Source: Elysia marginata (Eukaryota > Mollusca > Gastropoda > Plakobranchidae). Taken from it: a DNA stretch of 27,443 bases. The notes below the pieces were generated by a model that worked only from the letters and a program-made list of their open reading frames with translations, did no database searches and had not been told where the DNA came from. Positions 1 to 13,200 of this stretch are shown here, in pieces; position 1 is the first letter of the stretch; each line of letters opens with the position of its first letter. The stretch is from positions 378,614 through 406,056 of the forward strand of contig BMAT01007806.1 of the NCBI GenBank assembly GCA_019649035.1. Reading direction: 5' to 3'. Position numbers and translations under genes: made by a program.

Positions 1-1393
1 AACAAACAAACAAACTATGATTCCCATATTTTCAGTTTGTTCAGGATGCTAATAATACAAAAGAGTCTCAATCACTAGAATTGAATAAAAAGGTCAATTT
101 AAGTAGACTCAAAGTTCAAAATCCCTAATTCTTATTGCAAAACAAAATCATATGGTAGATTCTACTGTAATAAATTCTTTGTTTTTGAAATGCTTCATTG
201 CTGTTTTTTTTTTCTGTTATAAGTAGCAGTATACATAACATAGATATGCAGCACAAAGCCAGAAAATTCAAATATGAAATCACTTACAAAGTCAGCATAT
301 AAATCTCAAGTTGCGATCTGAAAAATATTGCTGTTACAGTCCCTCTTTTAAAAATGCCCTTAAATCAATTCGGAAATTTTTCAGTGAACAAACGAATGAA
401 TGACTGAATGATTTATTGTTTTCTTTTTCTGTGCTGGTTTGTACATTTCTCCGAGTTGGAAAATAAAGTATACTAATGAGAAGCCAAACAAACTTTATCA
501 AATAACAATTAGAATAAATATAAAAAAAACCCAAACATTATGCATAATTCCAAAAAATCTATGATCATTAATTAAGCAATGCTCTAGTCACTGAAGTAAA
601 AATATTAGTATTGCACATGATTTGCTGATAACTGTGCGCTATCCAAGTTAAAAATAATGCCTTACCAAAAAAATGAACCAATGAGAAGCTATAATACAAT
701 ATCATTAGGCAGTGCAAATACAGGGCATCTTGCCCTTACACCTTCCCTTTAAGAAATAAAAATGTTTAGCGGATAAGGCAGGAAGCCAGCATAATAATTT
801 TTTTTTTTTTATAAATTCCACCCTTTGATTTCAAGAATACACATATATTTAAATTAAATAAATTAAAACTTTTTTCAAAGGGCAATCCATTTGTAATGTA
901 AAAGGTATTGTATTATTATAAGCACATTTCAATATATACTACAAGCATTCACAAAAGGAAACATTAATATCCCAAATGACACCAAGGTCACCATTGTCAG
1001 CTTGGATACATAATTTAAACAACTTACTCTGAGAGCAAATAAAATGCTCTAAAGATCATAAATTTCTTTTGCACTCCACACACTCTCCATGTCTATTTTC
1101 AGTGGCCTTTTTTTCTAGCACAAGATTTCATCTACATTGATCTTTTTTTATGACAAAAAACTGATGAATGAAGTTTGCATGAAAGAGACGTTCTCATATT
1201 TGTAAAAAAAAAAAGTGGGCAATGGAATGCAAATACTGTAGCCGCTATGTGCTCCATGAAGCGTTCACATTTGTAACACGTCTGATACTATGTCCTCACA
1301 GAGCTGTCATTATGAACTGTAGGTGATAAAAAAGGATTCTATTAATTTTCTCTCTAGCAGTCAACCAAGAAACCCAGTCTCAAATTATTTTAA

Positions 1394-1429
1394 CCCCCCC
1401 AAAAAAAAAAAAAAATAAAAAAAAAAAAA
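1394..1429. repeat. C tract and A-rich low-complexity run
   Basis: Seven C are followed by about 30 A broken by a single T. It lies in the region to the left of the SNX14 3' UTR. No element boundary is visible. Confidence 0.8.
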
Positions 1430-3158
1430 CAGAAACAAAACCTGCTAATAATGATATGTTAAACATTTCAATAAGAGTTAAATACTCATAAAAACCTTGT
1501 TAGTCATTTTGATATTATCCTGCATGAAATGATCCTCAACAGTTTAAATATCTAGCTCTTATTTATTGCATTTATATTCTATATTCCAAAGGCCATGTAA
1601 AAAAAAATAATAGTGATATGAAGAAGCTTGATTTATATTTTGTGTAAACAAATGCCTTACTAACAAAGTATACTGCAGGTGCGTAAGACTAAGAGGCAAT
1701 GGCAATAACAAATCAATAACAACAATAATCAGCTCAAACGTAAACGTGGAAGAACATACAGAACATAGGTAGTTTGTGCCAGCACAATCTTGCTATGTTT
1801 GAACCCACTTAGAGAGGTAGAGTGGGAATGATAAATATTATTATTGTTTTATTGTTTATGACATACATCTAGTCTGCTAAACACACTTACACAGATTGGT
1901 AAAGAAAAGTCAAATACTTCATCACATAAACTGTCATGAATTTCTACATCCTGGAAATATTTACACACTGGGTTGCAGTTACTTCTGACACAGCCAGAAA
2001 CCATTCCCTGCTATGTTTTGCACCAAAAAAAAGTTGTCATATCATCTAAAACGGATGTGGGTAGCAGATAGAATACAAAATATGATATATTAATTATCTT
2101 TCTGATTTTTTTTAATCAAGCAGGCCTACATGAATATTTTAGGCTGCAACATAAGATCATGAATCTTTTGTGATAATGGACAATGTATTTAAAAAAACAA
2201 CAACATGAAAATAACAACATTGTCAAAATGAATTGATGTTATAACTTTGTTATGTTATATAAATGTAATGTTAGGTCATATATTTTTAATGAATTGACCA
2301 AGAAGTTTTGAAGCTGTCACACTCACAATTAATTGGTTGTAATGCAAGTAGAAATTTTGTTTTGACTGATTTCCGATTATGATTTTTTCCCCATTTTTTT
2401 TAAAATCAGAAAGGCCTTTTCAGACAAAATTTATAACGATAATCAAAGATCCTGTTTAAACAGGTAAAAAAAAAAGCCTTGGAAAAGCAGTGTCAATTTT
2501 TGTTGGTTCATCATAAAAATGATAGCATCATGACCTTATGCCACAGCCTCATTTACCACTAAAACTCTTATTGACTTAAAGTTCTCTTTCACACAATAGA
2601 TAAACATACTTCATCACCAAGAAAATGAGGTCCCAAAAACCAGTATGCTGGGTGAAACATGGGTTAAGAATTCAAGAAAATCTATTTAGTGCAGCGCTTA
2701 AAAAATTATTCAAGGGATAGTAAAATTGAATCCAGGAAAGTCATGTTAGGTAGAACTGAATCAAAATAAAGAAACAAAATGCTTGATTTACATTGTACAG
2801 AGTAGATTAATTTGTAGCTCAAATGTAGTCAACAAAAAGTCTTAGTTTATAATATTGCCTTTTCCCAAAGCTTAAAATACTATTTATTTCATATATAAGT
2901 TAAAGTGACCATTTCACTTATTTTGTTTTTAAAACATTACATTTACACATTAAATCTGGAATCAAGGCACTGAATTTAAAAATAAAATTCATAAAATTTA
3001 TTTCTTTTTTTCTTGGCAAAAAGAAAGCATTCTACTAAAAAATTCAAAAAAAAATTATTTATAATCATTGCTCATCAAAGTTTTTTTTTCTTCTTGCAGA
3101 TCTAGATATTGTTTGCTCATTTTATATTTGTGTCAGCAGTATCGATTTCAATACATGG

Positions 3159-3164
3159 TTTATT
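3159..3164 (-). promoter_or_regulatory. Candidate SNX14 polyadenylation signal
   Basis: Reading leftwards from the SNX14 stop codon, this is the first AATAAA on the minus strand; I saw no AATAAA or ATTAAA between it and 4227. If used, the 3' UTR would be a little over 1 kb and would contain the SINE with its nested element. The downstream sequence is not strikingly GT-rich and non-canonical signals cannot be excluded, so this is a weak call. Confidence 0.3.
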
Positions 3165-3516
3165 TGTACTAAACAAAAGTAAGAGTTTTGACAACAACCC
3201 AAGTGATTATAGTGCAATTTTGTGGAACAAACTTAAATTTACCAATGGAGGGAAAAAAAGATCATGAAATTATTTATAAACCTCCTTAACAAAAATTCAC
3301 TGCCAGGTATTATTGACTGCACAAATCTGATCTTGAAATTTAAAATGTGACTACAACATGAACCACATTGATAATAATAACAAGAGATGTTAATTTCTCT
3401 TTAAGCTAAACTTTCAATGGTTATTAAAGCATGGTGAAGCTGTAAACTCCAATATGTTTAGATAAAGAGAAATTTTTGACAAATTTGGTCAGTTGTCACT
3501 TAAATTTATGTAAATA

Positions 3517-4111
3517 AATAAACAAATATGGTTTAAAAATAGTCTTCCACCACCAAAGGCAGTCTCAAGACTTTACAAATTTACCCAAGGCCAATACAAA
3601 CCAAAGCAAATTCAACTCATATTTCAGAGCATTACAGCACGGCTGCCTGTTAGGAGCTCAAATACTATCATTCCACAAAATTCAATCACTGCCTTCAGCC
3701 AAGTATCTATTAGGGATGCAAGTGCCTTATACACATAAAAAAGAGGAAAATTATAACATCCCTATAAAGTTTTTTGTCTGGTACTGATAACCAATAGCTG
3801 CTCCTATAGGACCTGTTGATCAACTAAAAAAAGGTAGATACAACTACACTTATTAGGGCCAACACAACTATTGATTTTCTATAAGGCTGAAGTTTGGAGG
3901 GTTTTCTTTAACAATTTCAGTCTTAGCTTTTTCAAATTTTCGGAATTCTTCAAAAATCGGAAAACTTGCATCCCTGACCTATTTTACAGGTGACTGAGAA
4001 AAATGTGAATAAATTGCTTTCCTGAAGCAATTACAACATAAGCCGTGGTTGGGATCGTACCCATAACTGCCAGATTACGAGTCTGACGCGATGACCACTG
4101 AGCTGCTCCAC
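3517..4111 (-). mobile_element. tRNA-derived SINE, copy 1, split by a nested element
   Basis: On the minus strand the head begins GTGGAGCAGCTCAGTGG and has a B-box-like GGGTACGATCCC (4051-4062). The body and ATTT-type tail match the plus-strand copy at 10179-10511, for example AGTTGAATTTGCT and CTAACAGGCAG. Short direct repeats gtaaata flank it (3510-3516 and 4112-4118), the expected trace of LINE-driven insertion. A 266-bp inverted-repeat element interrupts it at 3711-3976. It lies in sense orientation about 115 bp past the SNX14 stop. Confidence 0.88.
3711..3976. mobile_element. 266-bp inverted-repeat (MITE-like) element nested in the SINE
   Basis: Perfect 12-bp inverted repeats, AGGGATGCAAGT and ACTTGCATCCCT, bound this segment. 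Aligning the SINE on either side with the uninterrupted copy at 10179-10511 shows that the segment is inserted DNA. The flanks atctat (3705-3710) and acctat (3977-3982) look like a slightly diverged target duplication. The outer bases (CAGGG on one end, TAGGG on the other) resemble hAT termini, but a 6-7 bp duplication is shorter than the usual 8. No transposase is encoded, so it is non-autonomous. Confidence 0.85.
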
Positions 4112-4226
4112 GTAAATATGTTTCAAATGACCATATGATACATAACATAAATGAAGAATGCATTCAAAAGGTATTTGAAAATGATGACCACAATAAAGAA
4201 GAAAAATCTGAAGACAATGGCTCTTG

Positions 4227-4301
4227 CTATGAACTCAATGAACTTGTGGTAAGCTCTGGAAACAGCTCTAGGAGCAAAATATCAAGCAACACATACGTCA
4301 G
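4227..4301 (-). CDS. SNX14: SNX14 terminal coding exon 19 with stop codon
   Basis: After a strong acceptor (ttcttcttctttgcag) the exon reads in phase 0 LTYVLLDILLLELFPEL, then TTSSLSS and a TAG stop at 4227-4229. Human SNX14 reads LTYVLLDIVIQELFPEL here, followed by a short tail. The 3' UTR continues to the left. The first canonical AATAAA in transcript direction is at 3159-3164, about 1.06 kb past the stop. A 78-codon plus-strand open frame across this exon is its antisense shadow. Confidence 0.95.
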   Translation of the reverse strand: MTYVLLDILLLELFPELTTSSLSS

Positions 4302-7242
4302 CTGCAAAGAAGAAGAACAGATCAATATCAATGAGCAGTTGATTGTTATTTGCTACACTAAAAATTTCTGAAAAAAAAAAAAAGAAAGTACAGAACGAAA
4401 ATGTCCAAAATGATTTGAAAAAAAAAATAAAGCACTTAAGTTTTCTCTAAATGTGGTCTGTTCATAAAGAAAAAATAAACTAAGATTCAATGCTTTAAAC
4501 ACTTCTAAATCAAGTGTAATTTCTGATTGCATATTGAAGTATAAATAATGCATTTTTCACCAATGGAGAAAAAGAACAAAGATTACAATATCTGGTAGTA
4601 TCCAAAAGATTCTACGCATCTACTTTAATCACAGATATCATGGGTATGAATACAGTATACAGTTTGGAATCGAGCTAAATTTGCATTGTGGCTTTTCATA
4701 CCCTGCCAATGACCCTATGTTATACACTCTCCATGTGGGGGTGGCTGTGACAAATTTTGTGGAAATTGATAGGGAGAGCTTAATCTTATGTAATTATACA
4801 GTCTTTACTTTACCTTTGACACTCTTTGGATGGCTCTTATCTTGCAACAAATTTCAAGACTTTATTTAAAGATGCAAATATGAACTTTTTGCTACTGCTA
4901 TGGTAAAATATTTTTTGAGTACTGTTTGAAAATTAAAATCATCTTTCACTAATAACTACATAACATATATGGCAGCTACTAGTACTAAAAATATATATGT
5001 CAAACATGTTTTTAAGAGCTCAAACATTCTCTCAAATTGTTTTTATTTTTCTGAAAACAAATAAAACTGACTTTAACAAAGACATTTTTAATAATATAAG
5101 ACACACAAATGCAAAATATGTCTTGCATTTTATCCATATGAGTCTTAAGTCGCAGAGCCTAGTTCTGAGATACAGGCTTTCAAAGTTTGCTAGGTGTTCA
5201 GACTTCAACTTTTAAAAATTTTAGATATTTACACTTAAACCATTTCTACACAAATTTCACTTCAGATCTATGTTAAAATTTATTGTTTATTTGTTAAATT
5301 TTAATTGGTATAGTTGCTAAGGACTTTACACCTTTACAATTGTCTAAACTTAAAATGCAATCTTCTCTCCTTTCTGAAATTTCACAAGTCCTAACCCTGA
5401 CAACTTCAAACGGCTATAAGTTCATACAGAAGCATGATAGAATTTTCTGTTTGTTGTATTTTAAAGTAGAGATAATTATATTTTCTGTAATACCAATATC
5501 TTACTACTGTACAATTCTGACTTAAAGGTGGGTTCACACTTTTCTCAAATGGCATGCCAAATCAGAATGAAAATCAGAACATAAATTTTAGAGCATTTGA
5601 ACAAGTAGATTATCCCCCAGAAATTCCATTCTGTTCTGATTTTTTGGTAGATTCCCACCCAAAATCTGCAACTAGGAAGAATTCTGATTTTTTGGGAGAA
5701 TTAGAACCTACAATGCATGGATAATCATCTTCAACTTAAAAAAATTTCAAACAAAATAGCGGTTTTCCATCACTAACAAGTCAATCTCGGTTTACTTCTA
5801 ACATCCACAATAAAAAAGAAAATCCCCATCAAATTAAAAAAAATAGTTATAGACATATTGTTTTGAATGTAGAGCCAGATTTGTGAGAATTGAACAATAT
5901 TCCTAAATCGAGATATAGATCTAGATAAAACCCGTAAAGAATTTTATTCTACAAGCACTGATTTCTTAAAAACTTTCACTACTAAAATTAGAAATAAAAC
6001 TTAAAAAAGAAAAAAAGAGAATTCCAGAAAAGCCCCTAAAAGAATTGTTACCTGACTTTTGAAATGGACTGTACCTGCTTATTGAGTTTTGGCTGTTGAA
6101 AAATATTGAGTAAGAACTCGCTACCCGTCCTTGTACATCTTTGGCCCAAAGCTGCTGCCACAGGCGCTAGGTTAAAGAAGCAAAACAAGGAAAACAAATG
6201 AAGAATAAAAAATTAAATGAAACAGTTTTTTTTCCAATTAGAGACTTCGCTAAAAAAAAAAAATCAATGACCAGATTAGGAAGATTATTTATAATGCAGG
6301 CCTGCTGTCTTTTGATTGATCAAATATACAAAAATGTGAGTCATTGTAAAATATTATGCAATTCATGCAATGAAATATGACTTGTATGAAACCCTGATAA
6401 TATGAAAGATGTCATTTCTATTCTTTACATTGTTCTTATACATTTCTATTTCCTCTATGAAAATATTTGTTTGCCTTTGAAGTCATCTACTTCAAACAGT
6501 CATTTAATCTGCTCACAGCAAACATTTTAAATTCAAGTGCTTCGATACTTGCCTGGTATAAAATCTATGAGTTCCTCTAATGTCTGTTGATACCTCTGCT
6601 TTTTGTCTTCATCCGTTCTAAATAATAAGGTCAGAGAAATCAAATCAATTTGAAATTAATTTGTATAACAGTGGTATACAAAAGAAACCTAGAAAATAAA
6701 AAAAAAACTTAAAAAATCAACAACATGCAGCAGTTAATGGTTGTAATTCTCAGGAGCAAAGCCACAAGGACTACCAAAACACCAGGAATGGAAGAAATAA
6801 ATGAAATAATGTTGGCCAATGTTAAACTGTGTTTGCAACAGAGCATATTCAGATTTAATTTAATTTTGTTTATAATTTGAAATCTCACTTGCTTTCTTCT
6901 GTGCTTCCATTTCTTTTGATACTCTTATCTTACTCTACTTGCATCAGATCTCCTGACTTGAGTCCGAGAAAGCTTTTGTAATAAAAATTTAAGGCCTATA
7001 TCCAATATTGAATGCCTCAATTTACTTCTTCAATAACAGGTCTCAACAAGACTAAATTACACAAAGAATTACAATAATGAGATTAATGCTAAAGGAGAAA
7101 AAAAATATCAAAGTTCTGTGTCCAAGAACATTACAAGTATTTTGCTCTTGTTTTTCTGCTTAACCTTCGTTTTTTCCACTAGGAATTTACAAAACTAAAA
7201 AACATAAATAATAATGATAATAATAGTAATAATAATAATAAC

Positions 7243-7277
<35 letters not shown>

Positions 7278-10200
7278 TAAAAATAATAACAACAACAATA
7301 ATAATAATAATAATGATAATAATAATAATAATAAAGAAAATTTACACACATTTATAGTCTTTAAGTGAAGCAAATACAGCTCAATTTGTTTAAGCTGATA
7401 AAACATTCCTTACATTAATGTAACAGCTTTTACAAGGTTTTGTTTAATAACCATTTCTTGCTACCCTAAAGGTTTAGTTTAAAAAATACTGATATGGTTT
7501 TATTTGCCATGTTCCATAACTGGATTTCTGGCTATGATAATGATGCCAAGGTCCAAATCTGCACATTCTAAATAGTGTTTTTCAGTTTACTTCTTTTGTA
7601 CTCTCTATCTCTATTCTTTTATAATGATGCCATTAATGCCATATTTTCTCATAATCAAACTTTGATGCAAAGGCTTGCCTCAGCAGCAAAATTTAAACAA
7701 ATGGCAGATAAAACTGTAAGCCACTGGAATACGAATGCTCGGCTAAACAATGAAATATGACAGGCAGTGAAGGAGACATGCAATAATTTACCTTGGGGGT
7801 TCATCATCAAAGAAAAGCACATCTGAAAACAGCACCAAAAGAATTTAACATAAAAATGTTACACTGGTGTTATTAAAATAGGGCACATCTGAAAATAACA
7901 TAAAAAGATTTTAACATAAAAATGTTATCAAGGTGTTGTTTAAAATTACTAAAATGGTTGTGAATTGCTTTCATTATGATCTTTATAATAACTTCATAAC
8001 ACAAAGACAGATGATGTTTCTGTCAATAAGCAACAGTCATATAAAACTAATGCTCTCATTTGGACGATCATGACCATGAACAAGGTTCAGTTTCATGTTG
8101 CACCTAGAGCTCGTTACTCTTGGGGAAAAGACTGGAATATATGAGAAATTGGCATACCTTTCCCTATCTGCTCTATATCTGTGTTACTTATCTCTTCTCC
8201 TTCAAAAATGTTTATTAGAGACTCTATTTTAGAGGTTAAACAAATCAATGTTTGAGTACTATACATATACATGTTTTAAAAAAAGAAAAAAAAAAGAAAT
8301 AAAAAATGAGGTTTGTCATGTACTTTATCTTAATTGTTTCAATCTTTTTACTCTATTGCAGACAAATCTCATGACCACTCCAAAGGCATTGTGGATGTGG
8401 GAAATCTGGTTTTGAGGAAATCTCTCTCTCTCTCTCTCTCTCTCTGTATTATATCTATATATATCTATATATACAAAAAGAGAAGTTCCAACTTTTCACA
8501 AAATTTTGATGATTTCATGTAATTTTTAACTTCTGGAAGTTCAGAAAAATGAATACATTGTTCAAAACATCAATGCCTTGTCATGTGAAAATTGCAAAAT
8601 CAGACTCATTTGGACTGGATACAAGACATAATATATGATTCCAGGCACAGGCACAGCGGTATAATTACTATGCTGCGCCCCCCCAAGCTCACCTCTCAGC
8701 AAATGGACTAGTCTGACAAGGCGATGCTCCTGGGTGACTTGGCCTATTTTAAAGTCCAGATAGTGCTCCACATAGACCTCAACCGTGTCCTTCACCAGGA
8801 TACGGGCACTCAACACCAGCTGATACAGCCAGGACGGAGCCTTGTAGATTTGCTTGGCTAAACGACAAGAAAATGAAATTTTAGGCACTAAATAATTAAA
8901 AAAGCTCTTCGTTTAATTTGAGTTTTGGGAAAAAACAGTGCATTTATTTCTTCTGGCAAACAGTTTAATGAAGCCCCTTGGTTATTGCCTTCCATTCTGC
9001 ATGTCCTTTCAACTTTTTTTTAGTTACCAAAACTAGCTGCCAAAATAGTTGATAAGGGACACATGGGAGGAAACCAATAAATATTTAGCATAGACTGCAG
9101 ATTGAAAAAAGCCTCCAGATTTGTATCAGTACACTGAAAAAACCCGACATTCAGAACTTTCCCAATCCAAAGTCAAACAACTTTCATTTCTTTATCATTC
9201 CACTCAACTGAGTCATTTCACAAAATTAAACAACCCCCCCAAAAAATGCAAATGTTGAGAGTATGCTAAAATCAGGTGTCTGTCAAAATTTTCTTATCAA
9301 GTATAATTGAAAAAAATTTACCTAGATACACAAACGCATCAAACACTCCATCAAGCTCTAAAAGGTCCACAGCAGATTCATTTTTACAAGGCAGTGGATC
9401 AAAAGGAAGGTTCATGTTGTTCTCAAAGTGGGTGCCAGCTAACTGCAACATAAAAAACAAATAGAAAAATGTATTTAAAAAAAGACCTGTAACACACTTG
9501 CAAAAGCACTAAGAAATTCTTGATAGATAATATTCAAAAGACAAATGTAAAATACACCCAAAATATTATGGTAATACAGTAATTTTTTGAAGCTTTCACA
9601 TTGTCTTTTTTTTTTTAGAGACAATTGAAGCAAGGGAAATAAACCAGATAGGTATATAAGTTTAGTTATGTTAAAAATTTAATTATGTCTACTGTACATT
9701 AGCTTAAAAAGCTGATGTCATGATTAGAACTTGGATGAGATATATTCCACTAACATTTTCTTTGGGTTGAAACAAACATACCATTTTAAAATTAAAGACT
9801 AAAAAACTTTATCCTACAAAGAAAGGCATACAATAAAGGCAAAAAACAAGTTCACAAAAAAGAACACACCGAAACTAGATATTGCAAGTGAAATAAAAGA
9901 GGCCTAACATAAAAGCATAAGCTAAACAAGGAGATGATGATGATGAGGATAAAAAGTAAAAACAGAGATAAAAATATAAAGTTAACAACTTTACAAACAA
10001 AGTTAACTTATTAAAGACGTCCAGACACTGGTGACCCGCAGCTTTGCAAGTCTAAGAGCATATTAAACAAAGAGTTTGTTTAGTTTTCAAGAATTTTTTT
10101 TTTTCTGAACATATTGAACATCTTGTGCAACAAAAATAGTCCTAAAATTCCTTAATACTGGTGTTTGTTGTAACTTTTTTGTGGAGCAACGTGGCTCAGT

Positions 10201-13200
10201 GGTTAGCGTGCTGGATTTGTGATCTGGCGGTCGCAGGTTCGCAGGTTCAATTCCCAACCACAATGCATGTTGTAACTGCCTTTGGAAAGCAATTTATCCA
10301 CACTTTTCTCAGTCCATCCACCTGTAAAATGGGTACTGGCTTAGGGCAGTGCTTGAAATTTGTAAAATGTTGGTATTTGAGCGCCTAACAGGCAGTAGTA
10401 CTGTAATGCCCTGAAATAGGAGTTGAATTTGCTCTGGCCTGCTGTGGGTAAATATGTAAAGTCATAAGACTGCCTTTAAGCGGTGGAAAACTCTAACCAT
10501 ATTTATTTATTTAACTTTTAATCCCATTGAACCAGTGGAAACAAGTCCTCTCCACAACTTCATTTGATCAAAAGCAATTCATGTGATACAAAAAGTTAAT
10601 AAAAACTTTTTTTCCATTATCTTATGTAGGTTATTTACCTTCTCACTGGATGTTGACATTAATGATGCTTCAGATCCTTTTCGAGGCAGTTTGCTGGATG
10701 AAAAGAACAAAAAAAACAACAACAACAACAAAAGGCTATCTAGTGAAAACAGAATGGAAATTTCATTTCAGTAGATTTGAATAACAAAAGGGTGTTTTTG
10801 TCACAAAAGTCACAAATTTATAGTAAAAGAATCATCATTTCTGAGGCAGTTAAAAATGCATTAGTTTTCTTCACAAAGATCTTACATTTTTCTTAATTTT
10901 TTTTACACCATAATATTCACATAAGCTGACTATAGTGTGCTAAAAATATACTTTGAAAACTGTATCTAAAAATAAACAACAACAAAACAAAGAAAATCTT
11001 TTAATGCAAAAGAAAAAAACCCAGCGTTAAAAATATGTATATTTTATGATAAAAAAATACTAATAAAAAAAATGTGCAAAGAATATCACTCAAACAAGTA
11101 TTAAAGTAGTCCTTTAATAAGACATCAGGAATGAAAGGTTAACTTTAACACCTAGGAGAAAAAAAAACAACCCAAAAATTAATAAAGTACCTTGGTCGAG
11201 GTTTTGCTGCTTCAGTTGAAGTTTGAAAATTGACTAAAAACTNNNNNNNNNNNNNNNNNNNNNNNNNNNNNNNNNNNNNNNNNNNNNNNNNNNNNNNNNN
11301 NNNNNNNNNNNNNNNNNNNNNNNNNNNNNNNNNNNNNNNNNNNNNNNNNNNNNNNNNNNNNNNNNNNNNNNNNNNNNNNNNNNNNNNNNNNNNNNNNNNN
11401 NNNNNNNNNNNNNNNNNNNNNNNNNNNNNNNNNNNNNNNNNNNNNNNNNNNNNNNNNNNNNNNNNNNNNNNNNNNNNNNNNNNNNNNNNNNNNNNNNNNN
11501 NNNNNNNNNNNNNNNNNNNNNNNNNNNNNNNNNNNNNNNNNNNNNNNNNNNNNNNNNNNNNNNNNNNNNNNNNNNNNNNNNNNNNNNNNNNNNNNNNNNN
11601 NNNNNNNNNNNNNNNNNNNNNNNNNNNNNNNNNNNNNNNNNNNNNNNNNNNNNNNNNNNNNNNNNNNNNNNNNNNNNNNNNNNNNNNNNNNNNNNNNNNN
11701 NNNNNNNNNNNNNNNNNNNNNNNNNNNNNNNNNNNNNNNNNNNNNNNNNNNNNNNNNNNNNNNNNNNNNNNNNNNNNNNNNNNNNNNNNNNNNNNNNNNN
11801 NNNNNNNNNNNNNNNNNNNNNNNNNNNNNNNNNNNNNNNNNNNNNNNNNNNNNNNNNNNNNNNNNNNNNNNNNNNNNNNNNNNNNNNNNNNNNNNNNNNN
11901 NNNNNNNNNNNNNNNNNNNNNNNNNNNNNNNNNNNNNNNNNNNNNNNNNNNNNNNNNNNNNNNNNNNNNNNNNNNNNNNNNNNNNNNNNNNNNNNNNNNN
12001 NNNNNNNNNNNNNNNNTTGAAATGAAGAAAAACTGGCTTTATTTCCTTACCTCTTTCACTAATTTTGACTTGACAAATTTACCTGTGGGGGAATAAGCAA
12101 ATATTTACTGCTGATTATATTCATTTTAATTATCAGGTTTCACTTACGTTTATGAGAGAATACGTATGCCTCAGGGCAGGAAATGCTAAAGTTAAGTTAT
12201 TTTCAAATTAAAATGTAAACAAGAAAGTAAAAAAAGTAAGTTCAAATAAAAAATTGATGCTGGTTAACAACTTATTCAGCCTACTTCCATGTCTAATGAA
12301 TTGAAAATTTCCCTTGTTAAAGAAGTCCTGTTAATTTATTTAAAAAAACCCTAAAAAAGATAGTATAGGGCTCCCAATATAAAACAAGTATAAATATAAA
12401 TGGCCTTGTCCTTCAAATAAAAACTTTTTTTTCTTTTTCATTCCATTTTCATAATATATTTAGAGGTTTTAAAACAACAAAAAAAACAACAACATGTGCC
12501 TACTAATTTTCTGAGATCACGCTTAAATGTGTATTAACTCAAAATATTGCTTAACTGAATGACTGAGTGGGCCAAGAATCATAACCGATTATGAAACTAG
12601 AGGGATCCTAAATGATCTCTACTATTATTAATTTAATCATATACTTGAGTTCTAAACAGGTTTACAAAAAAAAAAAACACCCATTGAATACCCAGTTTGA
12701 TATCAGGTAAGAAGCTGGTAGAAAACTCATGTTCAGATGTTAGAAACATATACAGAAGTTCACTGCTCTTTAGTTGAGGCTTGGTCAGCAATTTCTAAGT
12801 TTGGATAAAGAAGACAAACAATACACACACATTTTACAAAGACCAAATGATAATCTTAGCAAGCACTCATTATCATTGATACAACCTAAATTAAAGTGCC
12901 TGTCTATGTCTTTAAACTAACAAACTAACAAGATAAAAGGCACTTATGTTGCCTAATCTTGCTTATATTAGATAAAGAGACAATATCTAAGAAAAATATT
13001 TAATACTTAAACTGTGAAGTTTTAATCTATCACTATAATATATTCAGCATTGTTGAAAAGTAATGTTAAGTATTTGCACCACATAAACCAACAAAATTAA
13101 TGAAATGCACATCTTATGAATTATATTGACACAAAATATAAATAAATTAATTGACTTTATATGGAAAATGTCAACTTCTCAAGCATTCTGTTCGTGCAAT

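Larger units (their letters stand above)
1..3509. other. SNX14 3' UTR end and downstream region, no gene recognised
   Basis: AT-rich sequence with A/T homopolymers. Part of the right side may be SNX14 3' UTR. Short frames (a 66-codon minus frame at 334-534, a 51-codon minus frame near 1850-2010) show no family resemblance or consistent splice context. No further gene is supported. Confidence 0.6.

Noticed and set aside
4037-4111. Possible functional tRNA gene
   Set aside because: The tRNA-like sequence is the head of a SINE with body, tail and flanking duplications; the acceptor stem and arms do not fold as a complete tRNA.
4135-4371. 78-codon plus-strand open frame with acidic residues
   Set aside because: It is antisense to the SNX14 terminal exon, whose minus-strand reading matches the family to the stop codon.
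5847-5948. 33-codon minus-strand frame after a TGTAG acceptor, first considered as the SNX14 last exon
   Set aside because: The true terminal exon at 4227-4301 matches SNX14 almost residue for residue; the candidate contained a TAGATC-type repeat and only vague hydrophobic similarity.
7179-7406. 75-codon leucine-rich minus-strand frame
   Set aside because: It is produced by the AAT microsatellite.
10161-10388. 75-codon plus-strand frame
   Set aside because: It lies almost wholly in the SINE, including the tRNA-like head; not a gene.
11230-12096. 288-codon plus-strand frame
   Set aside because: It consists mostly of N from the assembly gap.
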